Assembly: GCA_030407085.1 (NCBI GenBank)
Contig: CM059582.1
Location: 20,131,501-20,195,500 of the forward strand
From: Trichopria drosophilae
Taxonomy: Eukaryota > Arthropoda > Insecta > Hymenoptera > Diapriidae
Reading direction: 5' to 3'
Length of the DNA: 64,000 nt
Part shown: piece after piece, positions 10,979 through 21,730 of the stretch
Layout: each line of letters begins with the position of its first letter
Position numbering within the stretch: the stretch's first letter is position 1
Notes under the pieces: generated by a model
What the model was told of the DNA's origin: nothing
The model's input: the letters and a program-made list of their open reading frames with translations, nothing else
The model's database searches: none
Position numbers and translations under genes: made by a program

Positions 10979-11896
10979 AGTGGTAGTCTTTACCAGCCCC
11001 TCGGACGCGGTGATCACCTGCAGGCGCATAAGTTCTTTTACGCCCTTGATACGAAAATAACTATTTCGATATATCTAAAAGATGTCTGATAGTATCTAAA
11101 ATATATCCGTCAGAGATCTTTTCGACACTTTCAAAATATCTTTGACGAATTACATGTATATATATATATTGTATATATAAGATCACAATGATACAGACAG
11201 TCATTAGTAAAACACTGTTAACATGTAATATGCATCGAATAGTCTATTACAATACAAGTGCTTGAAGTAAGTGCTTTGCAACTTTTATTTATTAATACTT
11301 CGGCTGGCCTGTTGTCGGGGTCTTTGAAAATGCTCATTTTCAATTTTCATACATATAAGAAACACTATATTGTTGTAATATCTATCTATCGAAGCCACTT
11401 GGACCTAAATATGATTGGACCCCCAAATATCAATATAATTTTATAATATAATTGAAAGCTGTTAGTAAATAAACGAGTATTAAGGAATAGCCGACTCTCT
11501 ACTGGGTCGAAGTTTCTACGCGAGCGAAGCGAGCGAGGCACCACGCCAATACTAGTTTTTATTCGATTTACAACTTTTTTTTAATTTGATTGCTAGAAAG
11601 CTCACCTTTCAGACTATTCAAACCTTATATTGATGAAATGAAAACTGTCGAAACTAGATTGGAAACTATCTGTGATTTTTTTACTTATATTTTGCATATC
11701 TAACCTAGAATTAGCATCATGGAGCGTCGCGAAGAACGGAAATGAAAACAACCTTTAAAATACAACAAAAATACAAAATGTATAATGATTTGGATTATCC
11801 ATGTTATAATTCAGTATAGTTCAGAATAATACAATTAAAAAAAAATAAAACAAAATGAAAAATAAAATAATGGCTGTTTTATTTAAAAATGGTTGC

Positions 11897-12060
11897 TTCA
11901 ACGTTTCCGGCTGAATAAGTCATGACTTGTACGTATCAACGACCAGCAGTAATCATCAAGATCATATTGAGTGAGCTCTTCCCTTGAAGAAATGTTCTTC
12001 AATAGTTTTTATTTCTTGGTGAAATCTTTCGCCTCGTTCCTCACTCATTTGGCCCAGCGA
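11897..12060 (-). pseudogene. C-terminal remnant of an arthropod repeat-associated protein
   Basis: Read on the minus strand, this gives GQMSEERGERFHQEIK followed by a decayed stretch. After a frameshift it continues QYDLDDYCWSLIR and ends near SRKR. A SEE-GERFHQDIK motif followed by a DYCW motif is, as far as I recall, the end of an uncharacterised protein present in very many copies in arthropod genomes. The frameshift and an early stop show that it is dead. The matching N-terminal piece is at 13554-13670, with a 1.47-kb palindrome between. Function is unknown to me; the copy number and the flanking inverted arms suggest it belongs to a transposon. Confidence 0.6.
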
Positions 12061-12083
12061 TTTTTAGAGGTGCTATATTCGAG

Positions 12084-13554
12084 AACCCTTTTCGTCCCAA
12101 AAGTCCGGAATTTGGACACAACTTTCAACGATGTAACTTTTGTTCCAAACAGCATTAACAAAAATTGAAATCATACAAAATCGATAGATTTGGACCTCCT
12201 CTTTCAAATGCCATGGTCATAATCTGCCGGAAATTACAGAGAAAAAAATTAAGATCATTTTTTTTTTAAAAATAGTGATTTTTTCGATGTTTTTTACCAA
12301 TAATTGCGTTTTTTGACATTGAAAAGAGCAGTGCTGATCATTGCAGAACGTACTAATTGCGTCTTTTTGCTCAGACCATTCTTCTCCCGTCGAATTTCTT
12401 TCAAAAAACAAAATGCCGGGTTCGTGATGGCGTCTGGAAGTTGTAAGTTTGAATTTTCTCGCACAAATATCGATTATTTGACCGTGTAACGGCTCAAATC
12501 ATGGAGAATTGCAATGAAAAAGTCATTATTATCATTTATGAATACCTAGTCTCATCATGATTTATTCATAACCTCATAACCTCAAATTAATTAGACACAA
12601 TGGGTTTATACCGATTATTTGTGTAATTTTCACACAATTTTCGACGTTTCCGCAACATTACTTATGTGTGAAATTAAAAAGACCATATACCCTTATGACC
12701 TATTAATTATCGGGTTATAACCTAAAAATTTAGTACGGTCCGACTTTTTTTAATTTTAAAATACTTTTCTTCATTTTTTTTTTATTTTAATTTTATTACT
12801 TTCATTTTTTTGGAATATTTGTCTTTTATTTTTGTGTTTTGTTTTGTATTTTGTAAATCAATATTGCAGATATTGAAAGTTATGTCGCACTATAAGATGT
12901 GGGTTGACCTGCACTCAATGTGTAGGTTATAAACAAATTCTTCATAGGTCACAATCATATATGGTCATTTTCCATTTCATACGTACGTAGTGATACGGAA
13001 ACGTCAGAAATTGAGTGAGAATCAGACAAAATATCGGTAATAACCCATTGTACACGGCTAATTTGGGGTTATGAATAAATCACAATAGGAGTAAGTATTC
13101 ACAAATAATAATAATTACCTTTTCATCCCAGTTCTTCGTGATTTGAACCGTCACGCGGTCAAATAATCAATATTTGTGGGAGAAAATGTAAAATTACAAC
13201 TTGGAGACGCTACCTTGAAGTCGCCATTTTGTTTTTTGAAAAAAATCCGACGGGAGAAGAATGGTCTGAGCAAAAAGACGCAATTAGTATGTTTTGCAAT
13301 GATCAGCACTGCCTTTTCAATGTCAAAAAACGCAATTATTGGGAAAAAACGTCGAAAAAATCAGTATTTTTTCGAAAAAATGACCATAACTTTTTTCTCT
13401 GAAATTTCCGGCTGATTCTGACCACATCATTTGAAAGAGGAGGTCCAAATCTATCGATTTTTACTTATTTTAATTTTTTTTAACGCTGTTTGGAACAAAA
13501 GTTACATTGTTGAAAGTTGTGTCGAAATTCCGGACTTTTGGGACGAAAAGGGTT
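12084..13554. mobile_element. 1.47-kb near-perfect palindromic (foldback) element
   Basis: The arms (12084 to about 12723, and about 12905 to 13554) mirror each other throughout. Examples are AACCCTTTTCGTCCCAAAAG at the left end against CTTTTGGGACGAAAAGGGTT at the right, then blocks with TTTGGACCTCCTCTTTCAAA, TGCTCAGACCATTCTTCTCC and ATGATTTATTCATAACC. The central spacer is about 180 bases. The right end is followed by the TTAA of GGGTTAAAAC, so the ends look like TTAA-CCCTTTTCG, a piggyBac-type end. The left flank has GAGAACCC, so the target there is mutated or the assignment is wrong. It lies inside a degraded gene. No coding capacity. Confidence 0.7.
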
Positions 13555-13670
13555 AAAACATTTCTTATACCAATCAACCACAGCTTTATTATTTTCAGCT
13601 TTAAGCGATGGGAGTGATCCATAAGAAAACCACATATAATGCAAAACTTATTGCGATTATCACACATTTT
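13554..13670 (-). pseudogene. N-terminal remnant of the same arthropod protein
   Basis: The minus strand gives MCDNRNKFCIICGFLMDHS followed by HRLKLK and, after a frameshift, a piece ending VVDWYKKCF. The FCxICG motif with paired cysteines resembles the first part of the uncharacterised arthropod family whose end is found at 11897-12060. The order on the minus strand (N-terminal piece first, C-terminal piece last) is right for one gene split by the palindrome. It is short, so the match is suggestive rather than proven. Confidence 0.45.
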
Positions 13671-14332
13671 TATTGCAATTTAATTTAAGTATTGAAACTT
13701 TAATTAATGCCGCGTATTAAGAAACAACTTTCTTTATGTTATAATGGTAGAGTGTAGGCACCGTGCTAATGATTTGTTTATAAATAGAATGCCGAAATGT
13801 TGATATTTCGGAATGAAGGTCGATTTGAGGTCACATTCAGGGACCGGTTCAAAACTTATTATTAATATGATACCTATATCAAAATTTAGTGAAAAATTCA
13901 TAAAATTTTGAGACTCGCATAACTTTGTCAATTTTTATTCGATTTCGTTCAACACAAGCGTATTGGAATGAAATATACTTTCAACCCATTACGGTAAAAA
14001 AAAATTCTACGATCGAATAATATTGTAAAATGAACGTTAAAATTGAAAAAAAAGTAAAAAATCACAGATACTTTCAATTTTAGTATCGTCAGTTTTCATT
14101 TCATCAATATAAGGTTTGGATAGTCTGAAAGGTGAGCATTTTGGGAATCAAATTTAAAAAAAAAGTTGTAAATCGAATACAAATTACGATAGTTATGAGT
14201 AATTTATCTCACAAACAATATGCGGAAATTACATCATACAATGTTGCTCAGTTTGACTAAATCTATAACTTGTACCAGGTCGCTATAAAAGTACCTGTCG
14301 ATTTTTTATTTTGTAACGCTGTGTTATATTTA

Positions 14333-16100
14333 TACGTTCAGCTCAATTTATTCCTGTGAGAAAATATCGGCTGCACCCTGAAGAATTTTGTAGAAATAAC
14401 AGAAAACCAAAAAAAAATTAAAATTTAAATAAAAAATATCCTCAACTTTTCGATCGACTAACGGATTATCTGCAGTAGGGATACTAGTTAGTGTGTCTGG
14501 TGCTTGATCTGTGTATTTATTTTACATGACCTAATTAGAAATTGCAATATTTTTCTGTTTATTATATTATATAGCTTTTACATTATGTTTATAAACATAA
14601 TAATTTTATATTATTATTTGAGTATCAGAATAATTTTGTTGCTTATTAATAACGACCATTATAAGATAATTCATAGTAACCATTAAAATATTTCGTTATT
14701 AAGTGTTAAAACAATATTATGTTGGGAATAGGGGTGTATTAAATACAATACAATATAGACATTTAAAGACTTCATCGACACGGTATGAAATTGCTCTCCC
14801 CTGGGTCTGCTACTTTTTCAGAAGTTTACAAGCAGCTAACCCCTGTCGAAAAAAACATTACATTGCGGGAACCCGTACCCGAGGTGGTCCATTTAAGTGC
14901 GTTTCAAGTGTGGTCTGGTATACTGATTTGTAAAATATATTGCGCCATTTCCAGTGGCGAACCTCTGAACAGACTCCGCCCGAGAGAAAGTTCCATCCCC
15001 ATTGTAGTAGAGAGTACTTTATTTAACGAGAATTTTTCGTTCTAAGAAACATTTAGCCACATATTTGCACGTGCTCGGAAAACAGTGAAACGTCTTCTTT
15101 AAACACTAACGTTGAGTTTATTGACCTAGTTTTTTTTACGTTCTTATTGTAGTATGTTTCCTACTTTAGTACAATTTTTTATCGAATTGCACGTGTGTTC
15201 TAGCAATTACGGGTAAAAAAATATATATATACTTCCGGAGCTCAGAGTTTTCGTGTTCTTCGATACTTCCCCTTTGATGTGGAGCAATAATCTTTTTCGA
15301 AACGTTTCCTCCTACGTTTTAGTACTTTTCTCATTTTTGTAACAGTTATTTTCACTATACTATACTACAACTTTTCATAGCATAATACACATACAGTACA
15401 TACAGTAATAACACTTTTTTATCTTTATCATCACATTTTATGCTAAATTAAACGATTTAATTATCTGTCAAAACTACATTAAGAACTGTAAGTGACGGTT
15501 GTCCTAGAATTTGACATGCATCATCGAATAAAAGTAGGTGTTAATTCTACGGTGTTTGGTTCTAAACCAGTCTTGATATCTCAATATACCAAAGATACGT
15601 TTCTTGTATCTTTATACGAAAGGCGACGTCATAAATTGTCTTTTAAATTGGGATATAAAATTCAATGTTAGACATTTAAGTGTTTCAAACGTTTTGATCG
15701 TTGTGAATTTACAGATATTTATTCAAAGGTTATTTAGTATTCTTTGCTTAATTACAAAATCTATCTGTAATTAGGAACAATATTCTGAAACTATCACTTC
15801 AAACGCTTAAAAGCATTGCATTATTTATGTCTATGTTAGATATCTAAATATATTAAATGTATAATAAAGGACACTCTTTCTCATACGGCACACTCGCCTA
15901 GAGCCTTCCTCAGACGCTGCTGAGGACTTCAAAACATCCATTTTTCTCCGTTAATTCAAGTATAAGTCTGACCAATGCAGATATTTTCATATATTTTCAC
16001 GGCGATAAGGACATTTGGAGGCCTTGAAACACATCTGCATTTCTAATATTATTATTATTTATATACAATATAAGTAATTTGTGTTCAGTGCCTTCATTCT
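14333..16100. other. AT-rich stretch; one GC-richer patch with overlapping frames
   Basis: At 14780-15045 a GC-richer patch holds two overlapping open frames on the + strand (76 and 86 codons). Neither has a recognisable domain. Overlap of unrelated frames argues against coding. Bases 15895-15940 carry CCTCAGAC-CTGAGGAC, similar to the inverted repeat at 10047. Otherwise nothing identified. Confidence 0.5.
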
Positions 16101-16104
16101 GTAA

Positions 16105-16195
16105 CTCGTTATTACGAATAACGTCGACGTTATGACAATTCCAACCAACCACGGTCCAGGATATTGTCGTTATCGACAGTAACGTTAACGTTATT
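16105..16195. repeat. Cluster of perfect short palindromes rich in ACGTT
   Basis: ATAACGTCGACGTTAT (16118-16133) and TAACGTTAACGTTA (16180-16193) are perfect palindromes. Between and beside them are the hairpins CGTTATT-ACG-AATAACG (about 16108-16124) and GTCG-TTAT-CGAC. Four related palindromic motifs in 90 bases is unusual. They could be a binding-site cluster or a hairpin-prone remnant. Confidence 0.7.
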
Positions 16196-16834
16196 GTTAA
16201 TACCGACTTATAGAATACGGGCACAGAATTGTAGTCAATGTTTACATTTGCGATAGGGCAGTTTTCACAAATACATTAGGTACTTAGGCTAACGGAAGTC
16301 TTGAAACAAATTCTTATTGTTTTGGATCTTACAAAGAAAAACATAATTTGTGATCAAATAGAAATGTTTATCATTACCAGACGATAAACAATGCCAAGAC
16401 TTCAAAAGTATCAGAAAATAAATAAAAACAAACAATAACATAAAGTAGAAGGACATTTTATATTTATATCTCCATAGATTCAGAACCGACCAACATCGAC
16501 AGACCACAATTCATAACAGGTTTGCTACTGGGTGCGGTCGTACGAAAGTTTTTTTTATTCAGGTTCAGCGGGTCTCATATCTGCAACAATAGCGTTTTGT
16601 AAATATTGATACATCATGTACAATATTTAAGTATGTACCCGATAATCTGTTGTTATTGAAAGTCAATTAGTTTCGAACTAGGTACTAGACAGAACAAGAT
16701 AGATAGGAAAAACAAAAATCAGTTTTGAGTCTGTAACATCCGGGGGAAGAAATATTTGGACATTTTCATATTGAGTTATGGTGAAATTTATTTAATATGA
16801 AATTTAACGCTTTACAATGTATTATCGAAAAAAA

Positions 16835-16925
16835 TAATGGAAAAAAGTTGATCAAAACAGACTCGAACCCTGAACCACGTAGGACAAAACCCAATGACAT
16901 AACCATTAACATACAATACATTGTA
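16835..16925 (-). repeat. Possible tRNA-derived SINE fragment
   Basis: On the minus strand TTAATGGTTATG resembles a Pol III A box, and about 40 bases on GGGTTCGAGTC resembles a B box. The T-arm stem no longer pairs well and the rest does not fold as a real tRNA, so a functional tRNA is excluded. A degraded tRNA-derived SINE is the most likely reading, but no tail or target duplication is visible. Confidence 0.3.
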
Positions 16926-16929
16926 TGTA

Positions 16930-18555
16930 TAATATTTACTAAACCTCTCAATATGATATGTTATTATGATATCCTGAATGTCGAAATTAACAAATTTCTT
17001 AGGGTTCCGTAACGTTGGCAAGAGTTTACTTAAAAGTCAAAAAGACAATTATATTAAAGCTTCATTAAAATGTTCTTATTGTTTTCAGAAAAATGATGAA
17101 AACAGTAAAAATATTTAATAATTTATTGAAAATTTTTCAGTAATTTACTGTAGACATTTATTAAATGCAGTAGCGATTTATTAAAAAGGAATAAATAACC
17201 AATTTTATTATTTAATAGAAAGTAATAATTATATAAACACAAATTTATTACGTGGACGGAAACAAAAAGCGTACTTTTTCGAGAACTATTTGTAGTTACT
17301 GTAATTTTTAGGCAGATATTAAATATTAATAGTTGAAAAATGTATTTTGCATATACATATTGGGCATTCCACGTAAAAAGGGACACTTTTTTGAAGTTAC
17401 CTTTAAATTTTTTAAATTGCTTTACATCACTATATTGATGAATAAAAGTAAATTTTGAATTCTAGCCATTATAAAAAATGTTTAAATACCATTCGTGCAA
17501 ATTTTGAGAGAATTTTATGATTTATGAGGCTTGTCAGCATTGCCTTTTCGATATTTTTCCATTCAATCGGGTAATTAGAATAAAAACTTGGAATAACTTG
17601 ATTTTATCGATTTTTTCATGGGCTTTCACATGAAAATGTTTAATTTTAATTATACGTTGCCTGTCATCTTAAAAACTCCTTTTTAACGTTTCACATTATT
17701 TTCATAATCTTGGGTCAGCCAACCAGAAGTTTAAAACATCTTAGAGAATTGTTCTAATATGTGGAGAAAATTATGATATTGAAAAAAATATGGGATAAAA
17801 AGGTGTGAGCTATTAAAAATTGATTTAAAAAGTGTTATCGAAAAAGAAGGCCCATCATTAGTACGTAGATACATACGTTTCAGGGGACTACTATTAGAAA
17901 AATTGCACTGTCCATAACTTCGTTCATATTTATCTTACGGAATCAATTTTTTTTTTTCATTTTACAGAGAATTTAATGCGCTACTACATGAAATTATGCA
18001 CACAGTGTCAGGTAGATTATATATTTAGGAACCCCAATCTGTTTTAGCCATCGCAGCCCACGAGTCCATTGTCGTGGAAAATCGCAATTGAAATTAGGAA
18101 AATCCGTTTTTATAAAAAAATATTTTTTTTATACATCATTAGCGATAATTGTGTATCTGTAAAAAGCACTGTTAATTTTGTTTAGCATTCCACTTTCTAG
18201 ACGCGTTTTGGTGTATTCTACATGAGACAAACATAAAAAAAAAGAAAAATGCCATCTTGTACTATGCTCTGTCAAATTGTCGTAAAAAATCGCATTTTTG
18301 CAGGATTTTTTTTAGAAATCGACCCATTCTAACTAAGAAAGTGGTTTCCTTATTCAATAAACTACTACAAATATATTAATACTTGAACTTAGAAAATAAA
18401 GTGATAGTTTACTTTCGAAATTTTGTTCCCTCAAATATACAAGACATTACCGCTCATTACTAATTTGTTAAATCACGTAGATTTAAGACTTTTTGAGAAT
18501 GCTGATTATGAATTTTCTGCAATATTATAACAAAAAAATTAAAATGACTGAATTT
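16930..18555. other. AT-rich stretch, probably old repeat DNA
   Basis: Long T and A runs and phrases such as GGGCATTCCACGTAAAAAGG (17367-17386) have the look of old insect repeats, but I found no second copy in this window. No coding region is supported. Confidence 0.4.
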
Positions 18556-18559
18556 TTTA

Positions 18560-19135
18560 CAGTTTTCGGTTGAAAATGTTCACTCGGAGATTTTTAGGAT
18601 CTCGTTTATAAATGTAATGCCAGAGTCCAAACATTCACATTGGCGGATCCAATGTGGTGGAATTAAATTTACAGAAATTTAACAAGAGTTAAATTTACAC
18701 TACTTTCATTGATAAATGTCTGCTCAGAAGTTTTCGAGGTCTATGATTACAAATACGATGTTAGAGCCGGAAAATTCAGATTCGAGGACCCAATGCCGTG
18801 ACCTTTGATCTCACCAGTTTTTGCGTTTTTTTAACGTTTTTTTAATTATATTACTTGTTCAGGAGAAGGAGAAACTCAAAAAAACCTCTTTTTTTGGTCA
18901 CAGTAAACGTTAAATTCGTGTAGTAGAAAAGAACTCAACTTATACGTCTGAAAATGTGCATACTGGAGTTTTCGAGGATGCTAAGTAGGAATCTGCATTC
19001 AGATTTTAAATACTAAAATGAACAAACTTAAAATGGCAAAATATGATCATTTTAGTCTAACATTATGGACCTACAATTTTGAATTTTTATAATACAATGT
19101 CAGATTCGTACTCAGAAATCATGAAAACCCTTTTT
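18560..19135. repeat. Diverged 121-bp-family units, forward then reversed
   Basis: Forward units begin TTCACTCGGAGATTTTTAGG (18580), TCAGAAGTTTTCGAGG (near 18726) and ACTGGAGTTTTCGAGG (near 18962). The first carries ATTGGCGGATCCAATG. At 19070-19130 a reversed unit reads TTGAATTTTTATAATAC then AGATTCGTACTCAGAAATC. The units are older and less regular than those at 1480 or 45120. No TTAA ends were found. Confidence 0.55.
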
Positions 19136-19780
19136 TTTCATTTCTTGCATTTGCAAAAATAACTTTGTGTTATGATTCCAATTATGGTTTACTGCAACCG
19201 ATTCGATGCATATGTGGATGCGTTATTCAAAAAGTAGAGATGACGGTATTTTGAATTCGAGAAGACCAGGTTTTCAAAAACGTTCTTTATTAAATCCAAG
19301 TTTATTATACGTGCTTCATAGAAGCGTGTCGTTCTACGTTCCAATCGAAAAACTTACTTGAAAATTAACGAACACGCCAACTGCGTATCTCTTACACACT
19401 AATGCACATTAAATGTGAAATAAATATTAAAAATGTAAATATTTGGTATTTTCGCGTGATAATCGAAGACGTCAGTTATATATTTAAATCTACGTTATAT
19501 TATGTTTCGTCGTGTATAAATATTTCGGATTTGTCACTTTGTTAAAAAAAACGAGTGGCACCATTTTTTGGACTCTAGAAGACCCCAGAAAAGTAATTGA
19601 ACGTAGAAGGGTAGAGGCGGTACCATAAGAATAGAAATTTTAATTTTGATAGTTTGTTGAAATTCCTCCTATAATGAAATATACAATTTTAAACCAATTC
19701 TTGTTGAATCATAAGGAATTTCTGAAAGATTCAAGTTAGCACCACACGACGATTAAAATAGCAATGATCATGAATTAACG
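19135..19780. other. AT-rich stretch without recognised features
   Basis: No gene, RNA or clear repeat seen. Confidence 0.5.
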
Positions 19781-20650
19781 CTGTCCAACAGGTATAAACT
19801 CGTTGGTCGTTGTTCGTCAGCGTCTAAGACTCCCGCAGTCTCCGGGCAGGGAATAAAAATCTGTAAACGGGACGATACCGGTTTAATATGCACAAGAGGC
19901 ATCAAATGTCTCGCACCTTCAATTGCTCGCTAATTAGTCGCTATCGCTCGCCAAGCACGTTCTCACAGCGGAACAAAGGGAGTTCGAAACTGTTCCGAAG
20001 TTCCCCAAAGTGTCGTAAAGCGGGGGCGGTAAAAGGAACTGCGCTCAGTTAGCGGATCGGAGGTTTGATCGCCTCATTTTTTTTTTTTTTTTTAATGGGC
20101 CGTGTATAAAATACGAATTCGGGCGTGAATTGAGGAAGATAGGAAATGGTGAATGACAAAAAATGAGAGGAAATGGTATAACCGCAAAGGATATTGAGAC
20201 TCGGTTTTCTATATAAATAAGACAAGGCTAATGCGTTTTATCGCACGAACCCCTCTACATCGAAGACTTTGTAAAAAGAGGATCTGGAGAGGCCCCACAT
20301 GCGAATCCTCTCCCAGCCTCCGGATATACGCCGAGAGGGACTGCGTAGCTGCATTCCGGAATTATCTCGGACACGTGTTTCGTTACATATTTCGATTCGC
20401 CACGCATAATTGAGCGGAGTTTGCATCGCCGATAGCCGATCTTCGATCGTGCTTGATTATATGACGGAGCCCTTTTCGTGCACCGTCCACTTCGCGAGAA
20501 GATACGGGCGCTTTTCGACGTTTTAAGGGCACGGCAAAGTGAAATGACGATAAAATCGCCAAAATAGTACTTCAAATTAGTGTCGGCCTTTTCACTGGGA
20601 ATTGTTCCTTCCCGACGTTATGTAAAATACGCTTTCGAAGATGGCCTGCG
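19780..20650. promoter_or_regulatory. GC-richer island, possible conserved non-coding DNA
   Basis: CpG-containing, GC-richer DNA with short open frames on both strands that overlap each other (60, 62 and 106 codons). This pattern arises from composition rather than coding. A run of 17 T lies at 20077-20093, directly after CGGAGGTTTGATCGCCTC, which loosely resembles a tRNA T-arm plus terminator. No known gene is recognised. A promoter, enhancer or untranslated exon is possible, but only from composition. Confidence 0.35.
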
Positions 20651-21340
20651 TGTTATTTCTGAATAATATTCTGCCTGAAAAGCATTTTAAATCGTTTGGC
20701 CGTAGGAATCGCTAATATTAAATGAAAAAATAAGGATGATCCAGATAGTGGATGATGTTTAGTAAGTAAAAATAAAGTGACCTGGGGGAAATTTGGTGCA
20801 GATCGAAATTACGGAAATCAAAATACCGTAATACCAAAATTTCGTGAAGAACTAAATTAAAATATGGGGGAACTATTCTGTTTCAAATTACTGACAAAAT
20901 GTTGGAAAATATGAGAATTAAAATATGCGAAAACCTCCTGTTGTATGTATGTTTTGTTCGGACCAAAATGACCTACCCGTTCAATTGAATACCCTTACTT
21001 AATTACCGCTTTTATAAAAGTATCTCATTTTTCATACTGAGTATGCGCATAGTTGTCTCATAGGGCCAGAGAACCAGGTGAAATAGTGAATTTTGATGGG
21101 AAAGGAATATCGATATGGACGGTGGCATGGAGTAAAATGGTATTGAATAATGCAAGGTTTACCTTATTTCAAAGTTTTAGCCTATTAGTATTTTGAAATT
21201 CGGTATTTCGGAAAAACTTTATAGCCAATAGCATAAAAAATGATAAAAGTACTAATATGCGCTGTAAAAGATGTTAAAAAAACTGGTCTTTCAAAACATT
21301 TATCATCAAACTAAACATATAATAATAATGCCAAATTAAA
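20650..21340. other. AT-rich stretch without recognised features
   Basis: No supported feature. Several ACGGAAATC, AATACCGTAATACC-like short mirrored pieces lie near 20810-20840. Confidence 0.45.
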
Positions 21341-21730
21341 AAAAGCTCTTAAATTTGATCACAGTGAATTCATACACTTTTTGATTTTTCCAAATTTTGA
21401 AAAAAAGTTATTTAAAAGATCTGAAAAAAATTTGAAAGGATCCTTCAACAAATTCTAAGACATTTTTGTTCTAAGGAAATTTTCTCAAAAGTCTATACTT
21501 TTCATGAAAATAAATGTTTCTTGATTTCAAAACTACTGATTTATTTTCACGAAAACTGTAGACTGTAGAAAAAATTTCCTTACAATACAAATATCTTAGA
21601 ATTGATTGGTAAATCTTATCTAATTTTTTCAAATTTTTTGAACAACTTTTTTCAAAATTTCGTTTTTCGAATTTTTGAAAAATCAGAAAGTGTATGAATT
21701 CACTCTGATAAAATTTAAGAGCATTCTTTA
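21341..21730. repeat. 390-bp imperfect palindrome
   Basis: The left arm (21341-21515) and the reverse complement of the right arm (21539-21730) share in order GCTCTTAAATTT, GTGAATTCATACACTTT, TGATTTTT, TTTGAAAAAA, CAA-TTCTAAGA and AAGGAAATTTT-TC and GTGAAAATAAAT-like blocks. The spacer is only about 25 bases, so RNA or single-stranded DNA from here would fold into one long hairpin. Weaker similarity continues outward for a few tens of bases. It has no coding capacity. Confidence 0.75.

Larger units (their letters stand above)
10330..11555 (+). mobile_element. ~1.2-kb element inserted in the left arm, possibly Helitron-like
   Basis: This segment interrupts the left arm of the composite element and has no counterpart in the right arm. 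Its last ~345 bases (11210-11555) recur inverted at 61501-61865. Both copies end in CTAG followed by a T and carry GAGCGAAGCGA just upstream. An end of CTRR before a T and no obvious target duplication fit a non-autonomous Helitron, but I see no strong terminal hairpin and the 5' end is uncertain by some tens of bases. A part resembling 11037-11063 also occurs at 63892-63918. There is no replicase or helicase reading frame. Confidence 0.5.
10207..14332. mobile_element. Composite, nested transposon with long inverted arms
   Basis: Two blocks are mirrored on both sides. Block A lies at 10207-10310 and, inverted, at about 14225-14332 (shared ACTTTTAT, TGGTACAAG-like and AAACTGAGCAA stretches). 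Block B lies at 11556-11697 and, inverted, at 14048-14195 (shared TTCGATTTACAAC, CTCACCTTTCAGACTAT, CCTTATATTGATGAAATG and ATCTGTGATTTTTT). A and B are about 30 bases apart on the right but 1.2 kb apart on the left, because another element sits between them. Between the arms are two pieces of a degraded gene on the minus strand and a large palindrome. I read this as an old DNA transposon that carried the gene and was later invaded twice. The superfamily is unknown. Confidence 0.65.

Noticed and set aside
14785..15045. 86-codon frame after TTTTTCAG as an exon
   Set aside because: A second unrelated frame overlaps it, and neither has recognisable features.
16835..16925. Functional tRNA on the minus strand
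   Set aside because: The T-arm no longer pairs and the acceptor stem is missing. Kept as a possible SINE fragment.
20040..20095. tRNA gene ending in a T run
   Set aside because: Only a T-arm-like stem and loosely A-box-like CTCAGTTAG are present, too close together for a tRNA.
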